Under the pieces are notes generated by a model that searched no databases, was not told where the DNA came from, and was given only the letters and a program-made list of their open reading frames with translations. From Streptococcus cristatus AS 1.3089 (lineage in GTDB: Bacteria; Bacillota; Bacilli; Lactobacillales; Streptococcaceae): a stretch of 64,000 nucleotides of DNA. This document shows positions 41,103 through 49,053 of the stretch, piece after piece. The number at the start of each line of letters is the position of its first letter. Position 1 is the first letter of the stretch. The stretch lies in NCBI RefSeq assembly GCF_000385925.1, contig NC_021175.1:1714213-1778212 (forward strand). The letters are read 5' to 3'. The position numbers and the translations under genes were made by a program.

Positions 41103-41414
41103 ATGAATGTCAAACTGAGACTTTTTCTACGATCCTTTTATAAACTGAGATACATAGGAGCCACGTTAACAAAACAAGCTGGAGTTTCACTACAGCCTGT
41201 TTCTGGAGCCTTAACTCATAGTGATAAACAGGTAACAAAAGCATATGTAATTACAGCTGATATCGCTAATCAAACAATTCGTGAAAATTGCTTTTATAAA
41301 TCTCAAAAAATGACTCAAAGAAATTTCCGGGAAACTCTTGACTTTTTAGATCCAGAGAAAATCCTTGAATGTCCGCAAAGATTAATAACTCCATCGATCC
41401 TGTCAGTAAACTAG
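41103..41414 (+). pseudogene. Remnant of a tyrosine recombinase (integrase) C-terminus
   Basis: The 103-residue frame contains LRYIGATLTKQAGVSLQPVS followed by GALTHSDKQVTKAYV. This follows the catalytic C-terminal pattern of phage/ICE tyrosine integrases (LRH ... GVS ... VS..LGHSD...T..Y). The catalytic RH pair (here RY) and the GH of LGHSD (here LTH) are partly eroded, and the N-terminal two thirds are missing. No ribosome binding site is evident. It most likely marks an old mobile element integration about 1.8 kb from tRNA-Thr. Confidence 0.6.
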
Positions 41415-41425
41415 GAATGATGATG

Positions 41426-41944
41426 TTATAGATTTGTTATCTCAAACATCTCTGTATGCACCCACCCATTATTCATTTGTAAGTCATTTTCTATGATCCT
41501 ACTAAAGGTGAAACCATTTTTTAAAAGCACTCTCTTAGAGGCCAGATTATCCGTTGCCGTTCCTGTAACAATTCTATTTAAACCATAAGTATGAAATGCC
41601 TTGTCTAAAACGAGTTTAACCGCTTCGCTGGCATAACCTAAATTAGTATATTTTTCTCCAATCCTATATCCAAGTTCTGCTGTTTTTCTGTCACTCTCTA
41701 AAACACTTAAATTGATTCTTCCGACCATCATGCCTTGCGAATCTCTAATAAGATGCATGTAGACATCATGATTTTCTTGTTCCCTTAACAATTCCCTTGT
41801 AATTTCTTTAAAACCTTCTGAATCAAAATAGTTAGCTGGTCTGGGAGGTAAATTCCGCTCAAAATACTCCCGATTTTCTTTTTCAAAAGCATAGACATCT
41901 AGACTATTTTCTTCAGACAGCAACTCTAAACCTATTCAGTTCAT
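41426..41944 (-). pseudogene. GNAT acetyltransferase (RimJ/RimL type) with early in-frame stop
   Basis: The frame encodes a RimJ/RimL-like GNAT domain (GRINLSVLESDRKTAELGYRIGEKYTNLGYA as the acetyl-CoA region; ASKRVLLKNGF near the end). The natural ATG at 41944, with AAGGATTGAGGG upstream, is followed by AAC and then TGA at 41938-41936; the same frame then continues IGLELLSEENSLDV without further breaks. Translation could restart at a TTG at 41923, but with a poor site. Whether the enzyme is made is unclear. It lies 5 bp behind the DUF389 gene. Confidence 0.6.
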
Positions 41945-41949
41945 CGCCC

Positions 41950-42999
41950 TCAATCCTTGTCTGCTTCATTTTCTTTTACGAGATCTTTTTGCGAATCCTT
42001 TTCAGAGAGTTTTTGATCGATATACTTGTCAATGGTTTCATAAAATTCCTTGGTCGCTTCACTATCTAATTTTGTCGAATTATGGACTTGATTGACTTTC
42101 AATTGAACAGATTGAATACCGTAAGAGGCTTGTTTTTGGTGAATTATTTCTAATTCTTCTTCTGAAATCGGGTCACCAACAATTGTCAAGACCAATTCAT
42201 TGTCCCTTGACTTGTAGACTTGATTAATGACCGTATAATTGGCAAACTCTTTTCCTACAAACTGTTTGACACCTTCTTTTCGCGCTTGTTCTATAGTCAG
42301 AGTAACTGCCGAATAACCGGCTGGAACAACCAATAATACAATCAAAGATATCAAACCAATTTTCATTTTAATGCTTAGCTCTTTGAATGAAGTTAAGGGA
42401 GATTTTCTCATTAAAATTTTTGCTCCTATAATGTTGGCTAGCATTATAAAGACACAGTTAATCAAGAAAAGATAGAGAGCACCAAATAAAAATCGTACAT
42501 TTCCATTAGCTAAACCATAGCCGGCAGTGCAGATAGGTGGCATCAGAGCTGTAGCAATGGCTACTCCTGGCACAATATTGTTTGCTTCTTTTTTCCTTGA
42601 ACCGATCACACCAGCAATCCCACCGGCAATAGCAATTAGGACATCCCAAATCGTTGGAGAAGTTCGTGCAATCAACTCGCTACTTGCATAAGATAAGGGA
42701 GTAATCCAGAAATACAGAGTCGATACAAGTAAACTGACAAATACTTGAGTAAGTAAAACCCCTAGAGCTTGCTTAACTAAACGAGTGTCAAAAATAGCTA
42801 AACCTAATCCTAGTCCAACAATCGGTGTCATGAGAGGTGAAATTAACATGGCCCCTATAATAACAGCTGTTGAATTCATATTTAGTCCGATAGAGGCAAT
42901 AAAAATTGCACACATCAAAATCGCTATATCTCTCGATCGAACATGAAGGTCATCGTATAATTTCTCACGGTATTCCCGTGTTGAATAATTGGCAGTCAT
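41950..42999 (-). CDS. DUF389 membrane protein
   Basis: A 349-residue membrane protein of the DUF389 (TIGR00341-like) family, with about six helices (residues 25-230; IAILMCAIFIASIGLNMNSTAVIIGAMLISPLM-type start) and a soluble C-terminal domain (about 235-349) ending in a charged tail. The function of the family is unknown. It overlaps the upstream ion-channel gene by 4 bp (ATGA), pointing to a functional pair. Confidence 0.88.
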   Translation of the reverse strand: MTANYSTREYREKLYDDLHVRSRDIAILMCAIFIASIGLNMNSTAVIIGAMLISPLMTPIVGLGLGLAIFDTRLVKQALGVLLTQVFVSLLVSTLYFWITPLSYASSELIARTSPTIWDVLIAIAGGIAGVIGSRKKEANNIVPGVAIATALMPPICTAGYGLANGNVRFLFGALYLFLINCVFIMLANIIGAKILMRKSPLTSFKELSIKMKIGLISLIVLLVVPAGYSAVTLTIEQARKEGVKQFVGKEFANYTVINQVYKSRDNELVLTIVGDPISEEELEIIHQKQASYGIQSVQLKVNQVHNSTKLDSEATKEFYETIDKYIDQKLSEKDSQKDLVKENEADKD

Positions 43000-43319
43000 T
43001 TGTCCTCTCCTCTTTCCTTATTTAAATCGGTATAATAATTAATAATAACAGCTGATAAACAGCCAAAAAATATGAGCCCATAAATCGTCAAGAAGACACT
43101 GGTAATCCTTCCAATCAAGGTCACAGCTAGGAGATCCCCGTAGCCGACAGTCGTCGAAGTCACAAAAGCATACCAAAGACCGTCTCCGTAATTTGTGATA
43201 GCAGGTTCAACTAGGAAAAGCACGCCTCCTGACCCAAAAACAAAGGTCACAAAACTCAGAGCAAACCGAGTAAAACCCGTAACCTGTATAATATGCCATA
43301 ACATTTTTAAACGTCTCAT
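42996..43319 (-). CDS. Two-helix potassium channel
   Basis: A 107-residue minimal K+ channel: two membrane helices flank the pore loop with selectivity filter TVGYGD (about residues 60-65). There is no cytoplasmic RCK or voltage-sensor domain, so the channel would be a bare tetrameric pore. It is translationally coupled to the DUF389 gene and lies downstream of decayed TMEM175-like sequence, another potential K+ pathway. Confidence 0.88.
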   Translation of the reverse strand: MRRLKMLWHIIQVTGFTRFALSFVTFVFGSGGVLFLVEPAITNYGDGLWYAFVTSTTVGYGDLLAVTLIGRITSVFLTIYGLIFFGCLSAVIINYYTDLNKERGEDK

Positions 43320-43332
43320 TTGTTCTCCTTAT

Positions 43333-43677
43333 TCATACTAGCTCCTGACCGAGCCGTTTTTTCCAATAATCAAAGTGAAGATAGGACATGATCTCCATCA
43401 GAGAAAGATAGACAAACTGATAGATCTGATTTAAGCTGATTATCAACTGATATTGTTTGAAAAATGACTGGAAGAAAGACCAGATATGACTGTCTTGAAT
43501 CAGTCCCTTCTTAACATCAGACAGGATATTAGCTAAAGCTCCCAAGGACTGAAACGGTAAATCCTTGACATTTATATAGATCCGGTCCACCACATCATTC
43601 AGACTGGTATCTTGGATGGCATGAAATTCTCCAAAGAGAACTCCTGCCGCTCCAAGAGTAGAAACAAATTCCACCAA
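43333..43677 (-). pseudogene. Frame of unknown origin overlapping the TMEM175-like fragment
   Basis: A 114-residue frame opened only by TTG/GTG codons inside the end of the TMEM175-like gene. It begins VEFVSTLGAAGVLFGEFHAI and ends HFDYWKKRLGQELV, and reads like the C-terminal part of a larger protein. No family is recognised. The overlap in a different frame with the gene at 43599 suggests a deletion or frameshift join rather than a genuine gene start. Confidence 0.45.
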
Positions 43678-43901
43678 ATAATTTCTGAGGAAATTTTCTC
43701 AACCTTTTCCCATAATGTGTTTAGTGCCATCCATAACGATCCCAACCAGAAAAAGGAAAGAAAACAAGCAAAGAAATTTTGCCGTAAATCCCAAAAAGCT
43801 TCAAGACTTGGTGTTGTTGGTTTTTCTAACTCTAAAATCAAGATGGTCATAATAATTGCTAGAACAGCATCTGTCAATACAATTAATCTGTCTTTCTTCA
43901 T
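43599..43901 (-). pseudogene. Truncated TMEM175/DUF1211-like channel gene
   Basis: From the ATG at 43901 the product starts MKKDRLIVLTDAVLAIIMTI, the FSDAVFAI-type first helix of bacterial TMEM175 potassium channels, with second and third helices following (to about residue 85, IIWWNLFLLL). Then the sequence changes to a hydrophilic ERQEFSLENF tail and stops after 100 residues, while the family needs about 190-200. The missing half is not seen in another frame with certainty. Likely a non-functional remnant. Confidence 0.6.
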
Positions 43902-44254
43902 CGGATTGCATCCCCTTTCTTTTTTGTAACATTCTATCTTATCGCATAATATTGGATATTCTTTCATAATCCGACTACAAACAAAAATAAACCAAAAAGT
44001 CTGTCCCTATTATGCTATATTTAACTCTAGAAGTATTCATCCATCTAATTAATAAATATATCATATTTCACAATAAATGAATACTATCAAAGATTCATCC
44101 CCTTTCACTTCATCATTTAGTGTTGCTTAGATTTATCAAAAACAACCAAATTTGTATTAATTTCAAGTATCACCTAGTTACAAAAATTTGGGGTGAACAG
44201 AAAAAGCATCCCGTATTTTTGATACGAAATGCTTTCAATAAGTTTAAATAAGTT
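43902..44254. other. AT-rich intergenic region with the rpsI terminator
   Basis: Apart from the rpsI terminator at 44201-44236, the stretch is AT-rich and shows no coding frame, repeat or RNA gene that I can support. Confidence 0.5.
44201..44236 (-). terminator. Terminator of rplM-rpsI
   Basis: On the minus strand GAAAGCAT ... ATGCTTTTTC with an inner GTAT/ATAC pair, ending in a T-run 19 bp after the rpsI stop. Confidence 0.8.
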
Positions 44255-44647
44255 TTAACGTTTACTAAATTGTGATGCTTTACGAGCTTTTTTCAAGCCT
44301 GGTTTCTTACGTTCTACCATACGAGCATCACGAGTAAGAAGGCCTGCGCGTTTCAATGAATCGCGGAAGTCTGGGTCTACTTGAAGAAGGGCACGAGCGA
44401 TACCGTGACGGATAGCGCCTGATTGACCAGCGTAGCCACCACCATTAACGTTTACGAAAACGTCGTATTGACCAACAGTTGAAGTAACTGCGAATGGTTG
44501 GTTGATAACCAAACGAAGGTCAGCGTGTGGGATGTACTCTTCAACATCTTTTTTGTTTACAGTGATTTTACCAGTTCCTGGAACAAGGCGAACGCGTGCA
44601 ACAGCGTTTTTACGACGTCCAGTACCTGCATATTGTGCTTGTGACAT
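44255..44647 (-). CDS. rpsI: Ribosomal protein S9
   Basis: The 130-residue S9 of the small subunit with the conserved basic C-terminus ([19 protein letters not shown]) that reaches the P-site tRNA. It follows rplM by 18 bp, the universal rplM-rpsI pair. Confidence 0.99.
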   Translation of the reverse strand: MSQAQYAGTGRRKNAVARVRLVPGTGKITVNKKDVEEYIPHADLRLVINQPFAVTSTVGQYDVFVNVNGGGYAGQSGAIRHGIARALLQVDPDFRDSLKRAGLLTRDARMVERKKPGLKKARKASQFSKR

Positions 44648-44665
44648 ACTTTATTGTTCCTTTCC

Positions 44666-45112
44666 TTAGATAAGTCCTGAAATATCAAGAACTTCTGGTT
44701 GTTGTGCAGCGTGAGTGTGCTCAGCGCCTACAAATACTTTCAACTTCATACCTTGAGCACGGCCAAGAGTATTGTGTGGAAGCATACCTTTAACTGATTT
44801 TTCGATCAAACGAACAGCGTTCTTAGAGCGAAGTTCACCAGCAGTGATAGACTTCAAACCACCTGGGTACATTGAGTGAGTGTAGTAAACTTTATCAGTT
44901 GCTTTTTTACCAGTCAATTTAACTTTTTCAGCGTTGATAACGATTACGAAGTCACCTGTATCAGTGTGTGGTGTGAATGTTGGTTTGTTTTTTCCACGAA
45001 GTACGCTTGCTACAACTGCAGAAAGGCGTCCAAGAGGTACATCAGTAGCGTCTACTACATACCATTTGCGTTCAACTTCACCTGGCTTAGCCATGTATGT
45101 TGTTTTGTTCAT
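44666..45112 (-). CDS. rplM: Ribosomal protein L13
   Basis: The 148-residue L13 of the large subunit, with the usual [18 protein letters not shown] start and [15 protein letters not shown] core. First gene of the rplM-rpsI operon, preceded by an L13-type leader with a terminal GTTTAC/GTAAAC pairing that probably mediates autogenous control. Confidence 0.99.
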   Translation of the reverse strand: MNKTTYMAKPGEVERKWYVVDATDVPLGRLSAVVASVLRGKNKPTFTPHTDTGDFVIVINAEKVKLTGKKATDKVYYTHSMYPGGLKSITAGELRSKNAVRLIEKSVKGMLPHNTLGRAQGMKLKVFVGAEHTHAAQQPEVLDISGLI

Positions 45113-45139
45113 GATTTCTCCTATATGAATATCGTTTTT

Positions 45140-45208
45140 GTTTACAGGGCGGATGTTCCGGTCCGCGGGTTATTTGAAAGGTTCCGGGGCCTTACAAATG
45201 GGGTAAAC
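45140..45208 (-). ncRNA. L13 leader ahead of rplM
   Basis: On the minus strand GTTTAC (45208-45203) pairs with GTAAAC (45145-45140), enclosing GC-rich blocks (CCCCGG, CCGCGG, CCGG) that can form inner helices. This is unusually GC-rich for the region and matches the position and shape of the L13 leader of Firmicutes, the proposed binding site for autoregulation. Confidence 0.75.
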
Positions 45209-45221
45209 AATACCGCCTACT

Positions 45222-45251
45222 ATCATACCAAATTTTCTAACCAAAAGTCAA
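45222..45251 (-). promoter_or_regulatory. Promoter of rplM-rpsI
   Basis: TTGACT (45251-45246) and TATGAT (45227-45222) on the minus strand with an 18-bp spacer, directly before the L13 leader. Confidence 0.7.
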
Positions 45252-45295
45252 TATATTTGATGCAATTATTTATAAAATAACGATTTCATTTCTAT

Positions 45296-46159
45296 TTAGT
45301 CTGAAAGTTCACTGCCAATGCTAAAGAGTCCTAGGGTACCTGGACCAGTATGCGTCGAAATAACCGGACCAAGAGGCAGGATGAGAACTTCTGTGATTTG
45401 TCCAGAAGCTAAAAGCTGCTCTTTGACAGTTTCAGCAACTTCTTTTTCACCTGCATAGGCGACTACCACCCGCGGATCAGAAATCGTCTCTAAGGTCATC
45501 CGAACCACCTCAGCCTGCGCCTTCTTCTTGCCTCGCACCTTAGCGACCGAATCCAGACTTCCGTCAGCTGTGACTGCGATGATGGGCTTGATATTGACCA
45601 AGCTTCCCATAAGAGCCGCTGCCTTGGAAATACGGCCACCCCGCATAAGATGGTTGAGGTCATCTACTAAGAAATAAGTCTTTACTCTAGGAACCAGACT
45701 TTGAATCAAGTCTGCCGTCTGCTCTAGGCTCTGACCTGCCGCTCTAGCTTCTACAGCCTTCATAACCAAGAGCCCTTCACCCATCGAAGCTGCCTTGGTA
45801 TCAAGGATTGTGATGATTGCCTCAGGATAATCCTCTAAGACCATCTCCCGCGCCATAACTGCACTTTGGTAGGTACCAGACAGGGCGGAAGCAAAAGCCA
45901 CATAGAGAACTGCTGTGCCCTCCTGAGCATACTGGCGGAAAACATCTTCAAATTGGCCGACATTGATCTGGCTGGTAGTTGGCTTGCTGCCAGACTCCAT
46001 CTTGGCTAAAAGCTGCTCACTGGTCAGCTTATCCGGTCCGACAGTCTCGTAGGTTTGGCCATCCAGCTGAATGGTTAAGCCCAGAACCTGCACATCATGT
46101 TCTTGAGTCCAGCTTTCTGGCAGGTCTGCCGTCGAATCCGTTAAAATTTTAAAGGTCAT
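45296..46159 (-). CDS. DegV-family fatty-acid-binding protein
   Basis: A 287-residue DegV/FakB-type protein that holds a fatty acid for phosphorylation by FakA. The start ILTDSTADLPESW and the motif TSQINVGQFEDVFRQY (about 60-75) are typical, as is the C-terminal STHTGPGTLGLFSIG with the conserved His-Thr-Gly. FakA is encoded at 34622. Which lipid it prefers cannot be read from the sequence. Confidence 0.92.
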   Translation of the reverse strand: MTFKILTDSTADLPESWTQEHDVQVLGLTIQLDGQTYETVGPDKLTSEQLLAKMESGSKPTTSQINVGQFEDVFRQYAQEGTAVLYVAFASALSGTYQSAVMAREMVLEDYPEAIITILDTKAASMGEGLLVMKAVEARAAGQSLEQTADLIQSLVPRVKTYFLVDDLNHLMRGGRISKAAALMGSLVNIKPIIAVTADGSLDSVAKVRGKKKAQAEVVRMTLETISDPRVVVAYAGEKEVAETVKEQLLASGQITEVLILPLGPVISTHTGPGTLGLFSIGSELSD

Positions 46160-46301
46160 CTTTTTTCTCCATCATCTTTTAGTTGCCACAGAGAAGACTT
46201 CTCCATGGACATCAGCGGGTTATTCGTGGTGGTTTGACTGCCACTATATCGGGACTAGCTATTGGAAATTACTTACTTTTTAGAAAAGCTATTTCGCTCG
46301 A

Positions 46302-46946
46302 TCAGTCTAGAACAGGACTGACACCTTGAAAACCTTTCAAATCAAAAATATATTGGAAATATTCATCTTGTGAATTGTTTAAAATCAAGTTTGCTTTGCC
46401 ATTCAGCAATTCAATACAGGTCCATTCCCCATCTAAACACTCAACATCATATTTTTTATCTTCTAAAAATAAATTTGTTAATTGTCCTTCTGGATATATA
46501 TTTTGAAAAGAAACCATCCCAGAGTTGTCACTTCGGTAAGCAAGGACAGGAACTTCCACTTTTTGGTTTCCCATATAAAAGGAACTCATACATCTCTTTT
46601 CAGCAAGGTACTCATATTTTCCTTTTACATAATTCACAATCTCTTTATTTAAAATTGTAGAAAAATTTAGAATGCTAATGAAATCCGCCTTATCAGTGGA
46701 TAAGGTTTCTACCTCAACCAGATATTTCAAGGATCCATTTACCTGACTTCCTTGACCGTATAAATCCGTGCAATTCAAGGAATATTGGGTCAATAAGTCC
46801 TCTAAGGGATACTGGTCTGCTTCCTCAGTGATTTCAAAGCAAAAGCAATAATTATCTTCTCTTTTATTATGGTAGATAGCATAAATAATCGGCTCAAACT
46901 TTTCTGTTTAGTATTTTTCTAACGTATAACTCCCAAGTACTTGCAT
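46302..46946 (-). pseudogene. Gene coupled to rlmB with a nonsense codon at position 13
   Basis: The ATG at 46946 overlaps the rlmB stop codon as TAATG, a classical coupling arrangement. The frame reads MQVLGSYTLEKY, then TAA (46910-46908), then continues in the same frame TEKFEPIIYAIYHNKRED ... to 46302 with no other break, giving 213 residues plus stop. A C-to-T change (CAA to TAA) would explain it. A shorter product could start at a TTG at 46793. The family is not recognised; the sequence is soluble, rich in Tyr, Asn and Glu. Confidence 0.65.
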
Positions 46947-47677
46947 TAGCCCACCCGATTTCTAAAAACTTCATACATGAGAATGGCAGCTGCGACGCTA
47001 GCATTGAGGCTTTGGACATGGCCATTCATAGGAATGGTCAGCATTTCGTCCACCTGCTTCTTGATGTTGCTGGAAATCCCCTTGCCTTCGTTGCCGATGA
47101 TGAGGGCCAACTTTCCTGCCGTATTCCACTTATGAACAGGTGTCCCCTGCATATCCGTCCCAAAAATCCAGAAGCCAGCTTCCTTGAGCTTGTCCAGAGT
47201 CTGGCTGAGATTGGTCACACGGGCAATAGGAATGTGCTCGATAGCGCCCGTAGAGGTCTTGGCCACAACTGGTGTCACGCCGACTGCTCGGTGCTTGGGA
47301 ATGAGCACTCCCGTGACATTGGTAGCGTCAGCCGTCCGTAAGATAGAGCCTAGATTATGCGGGTCTGTCAAGCCATCCAAAATCAACAGCAGAGGATTCT
47401 CTTCCTGCTCCGCTTTTTTCAAAACATCCGCCAAATCTGCATAGGCAAACTCCGATACCCGCAAGACAAAGCCTTGGTGAACGGCTCCATCCGTCATCTC
47501 CTGCAAGGTTTTCTTGGGTGTCCAAGAGATGGAGACCTTCTTTTCTGCTGCCAGATCTTTCAGTTTGCTCACGTTTTTGCCACGCAAGTCGTCCTGAATG
47601 TAAAGTTTATTTCCCGTATTGGCCATCAAGGCCTCGGTCACAGCATGCACGCCGTAAACAATATCATTTTTTTCCAT
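46946..47677 (-). CDS. rlmB: 23S rRNA (guanosine-2'-O-) methyltransferase RlmB
   Basis: A SpoU/TrmH-family methyltransferase that modifies G2251 of 23S rRNA. An N-terminal substrate-binding domain (about 1-75) is followed by the knotted SAM domain with the three motifs: LDGLTDPHNLGSILRTAD, LIIGNEGKGIS and PMNGHVQSLNASVAAAILMYE. Length 243 is normal. The usual streptococcal neighbours cysS and mrnC are not here. It is coupled to the interrupted gene downstream. Confidence 0.95.
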   Translation of the reverse strand: MEKNDIVYGVHAVTEALMANTGNKLYIQDDLRGKNVSKLKDLAAEKKVSISWTPKKTLQEMTDGAVHQGFVLRVSEFAYADLADVLKKAEQEENPLLLILDGLTDPHNLGSILRTADATNVTGVLIPKHRAVGVTPVVAKTSTGAIEHIPIARVTNLSQTLDKLKEAGFWIFGTDMQGTPVHKWNTAGKLALIIGNEGKGISSNIKKQVDEMLTIPMNGHVQSLNASVAAAILMYEVFRNRVG

Positions 47678-47823
47678 ACTAACAGTATATCACAAGCTCC
47701 CCCAAAAAATCTGTCTAAAAGCTAAATATCTCTCTATGACAGCCTAGCATTTCTCAGTAAGCAGCTAAAAACTGCTTTTCGTTATCCTATTTGTTTTTGA
47801 AAACATTCCTTATTTGAGACTTA

Positions 47824-47863
47824 GAAACCAGCTAGCCTAGCCAGTTCTGCTAGCTGGTTTCCA
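47824..47863. other. Perfect 12-bp inverted repeat
   Basis: GAAACCAGCTAG and CTAGCTGGTTTC flank a 14-base loop in the region between rlmB and the tandem array. It lacks a clear T-run, so it is not assigned as a terminator. Confidence 0.5.
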
Positions 47864-47948
47864 AACAGAAAGAAATCCCCCCTCGTCAGACACTTACTTT
47901 TGGCCAACGGCTATCTCAAGCATCATTTACCTTAAAAACTAAAGGAAA

Positions 47949-48182
47949 GTGACCGGCCGAGGCCTAGATTGCTATGAATCTATAGGAAAAGCGACCAGCC
48001 AAGGCCTAAGTTGCCAAGAAACTATAGGAAAAGTAACCAGCCGAGGTCTAGATTGCCATGATTCTATAGGGAAAGTGACTGGCCGAGGCCTAGATTGCTA
48101 TGAATCTATAGGAAAAGTGGCCAGCCGAGGCCTAGGTTGCCATGAATCTATAGTAAAAGTGACCAGCCGAGGCCTAGGCTAA
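47949..48182 (+). repeat. 42-bp tandem repeat array (5.5 units), possibly coding
   Basis: Five full 42-bp units (starting 47949, 47991, 48033, 48075, 48117) and a 21-bp partial unit at 48159. Each unit holds a GGCCGAGGCCTAG-type block, a dyad of the form AGATT-N6-AATCT and a TATAGGAAAA end. One frame is open through all units and would encode a 14-residue repeat, (T/A)(G/S)(R/Q)GL(D/S/G)C(Y/Q/H)(E/D)(S/T)I(G/V)K(V/A), ending in TAA at 48180. The only start is a GTG at 47949 with a poorly placed GGAAA, so translation is doubtful. Between units the two arms of the dyad tend to change together. Confidence 0.85.
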
Positions 48183-48254
48183 ACTCACTTTCTCTAAGCA
48201 GTCACACCAAGAGATTAAAGTTCTTATCCTAGAGGCAAATAACTAAACACGAGA

Positions 48255-48420
48255 CAAGAAGAGTTTGGGACAAAAAGAATTTCAATTTTTAAAAATCTTA
48301 ATTATTAAGCCCTTCAAATCTATAATTAAATGCGAAAAGCGAACAAAGCAGAATTCTGATTACCAGAAAACTAGTCTTGTTCGCTTTTTATATTTGAGGT
48401 CGGACTTTTGTCCCACTCTC
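48255..48420. repeat. Divergent relative of the 180-bp repeat
   Basis: Ends match the 180-bp family (AGAGTTTGGGACAAAAAG on the left; GGACTTTTGTCCCACTCTCTT on the right), but the interior is different. It contains a 12-bp perfect stem AAAAGCGAACAA/TTGTTCGCTTTT that can end transcription on the plus strand. It lies between the tandem array and the exported-protein gene. Confidence 0.65.
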
Positions 48421-48469
48421 TTTCTCTCTAATTCAGCAACTAGCAATTAACATCAGCAAGTTGTCTGAT

Positions 48470-48838
48470 TTAGTTATTCTTAAGTGCTTCTTTGATTTCA
48501 CCAACTGTTGCAGCAACACTTTTATCTTGGAAAGATTTTAATTCTTTATTGCCATTCTCATCGGTTGTCTCTACTGGATTACTGTAATCATCTGTAGAGC
48601 TAGTTGTAAAACCACCTGATTTGTCTGCAATAATCAGTTTACTGTCTGATAAACCTGAAAAGTAGTCATTAATCTCTTTTTCAGATTTACCTTTTAGTAA
48701 ATTCTTATAAATTGAAATCGTCTGATTTTCGTTTGTTTTGCCGATTGTTGTTTCTGCAATAACTGGTTTCAGCAAAGTATATGAAGCAATTCCTAATGCT
48801 ACGACTGATAAAGTTAACAGTATCTTTTTCTTAGCCAT
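48470..48838 (-). CDS. Small exported protein divergent from an Rgg regulator
   Basis: A 122-residue protein with a signal peptide (KKKILLTLSVVALGIASYTLL, cleavage after about residue 29, VIAET) and a hydrophilic mature part rich in Lys, Ser and Asp with no cysteine. It has no lipobox, LPXTG or double-glycine leader, so it is probably released. It is transcribed divergently from an Rgg-family regulator and may be its target. No known family is recognised. Confidence 0.72.
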   Translation of the reverse strand: MAKKKILLTLSVVALGIASYTLLKPVIAETTIGKTNENQTISIYKNLLKGKSEKEINDYFSGLSDSKLIIADKSGGFTTSSTDDYSNPVETTDENGNKELKSFQDKSVAATVGEIKEALKNN

Positions 48839-48992
48839 TTTTTGACCTACTTTCTTATTCCAAATTCCATATCCTACACAGTCCTCTAGCCTAACATAGA
48901 GTTTGTTAAGAATATATAAGAAAATGATAGAACATAATTTACGACTTGAAATTTTTTATATTTCTTTGCATTCCTCCTTACTAAATTATATA

Positions 48993-49012
48993 ATGTAGTC
49001 AGAATCATGTAG
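48993..49012. promoter_or_regulatory. Direct repeat ATGTAG-N8-ATGTAG in the Rgg intergenic region
   Basis: ATGTAG occurs twice, 14 bp apart, next to a TATAAT in the region between the divergent rgg and exported-protein genes. It may be the regulator's binding site; this is inference only. Confidence 0.35.
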
Positions 49013-49053
49013 TATTGTTTTAACTATTTTCAAGTTTTTTTGGAGATTATGAT

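Noticed and set aside
47949..48182. The 42-bp array as a CRISPR
   Set aside because: Units are contiguous tandem copies without unique spacers, and no cas genes are present.
48921..48990. Strong AAGGAGG site followed by a 10-codon frame on the minus strand, considered as a short hydrophobic pheromone for Rgg
   Set aside because: The ATG is only one base from the site and the peptide (MQRNIKNFKS) is not hydrophobic, unlike known SHP peptides.
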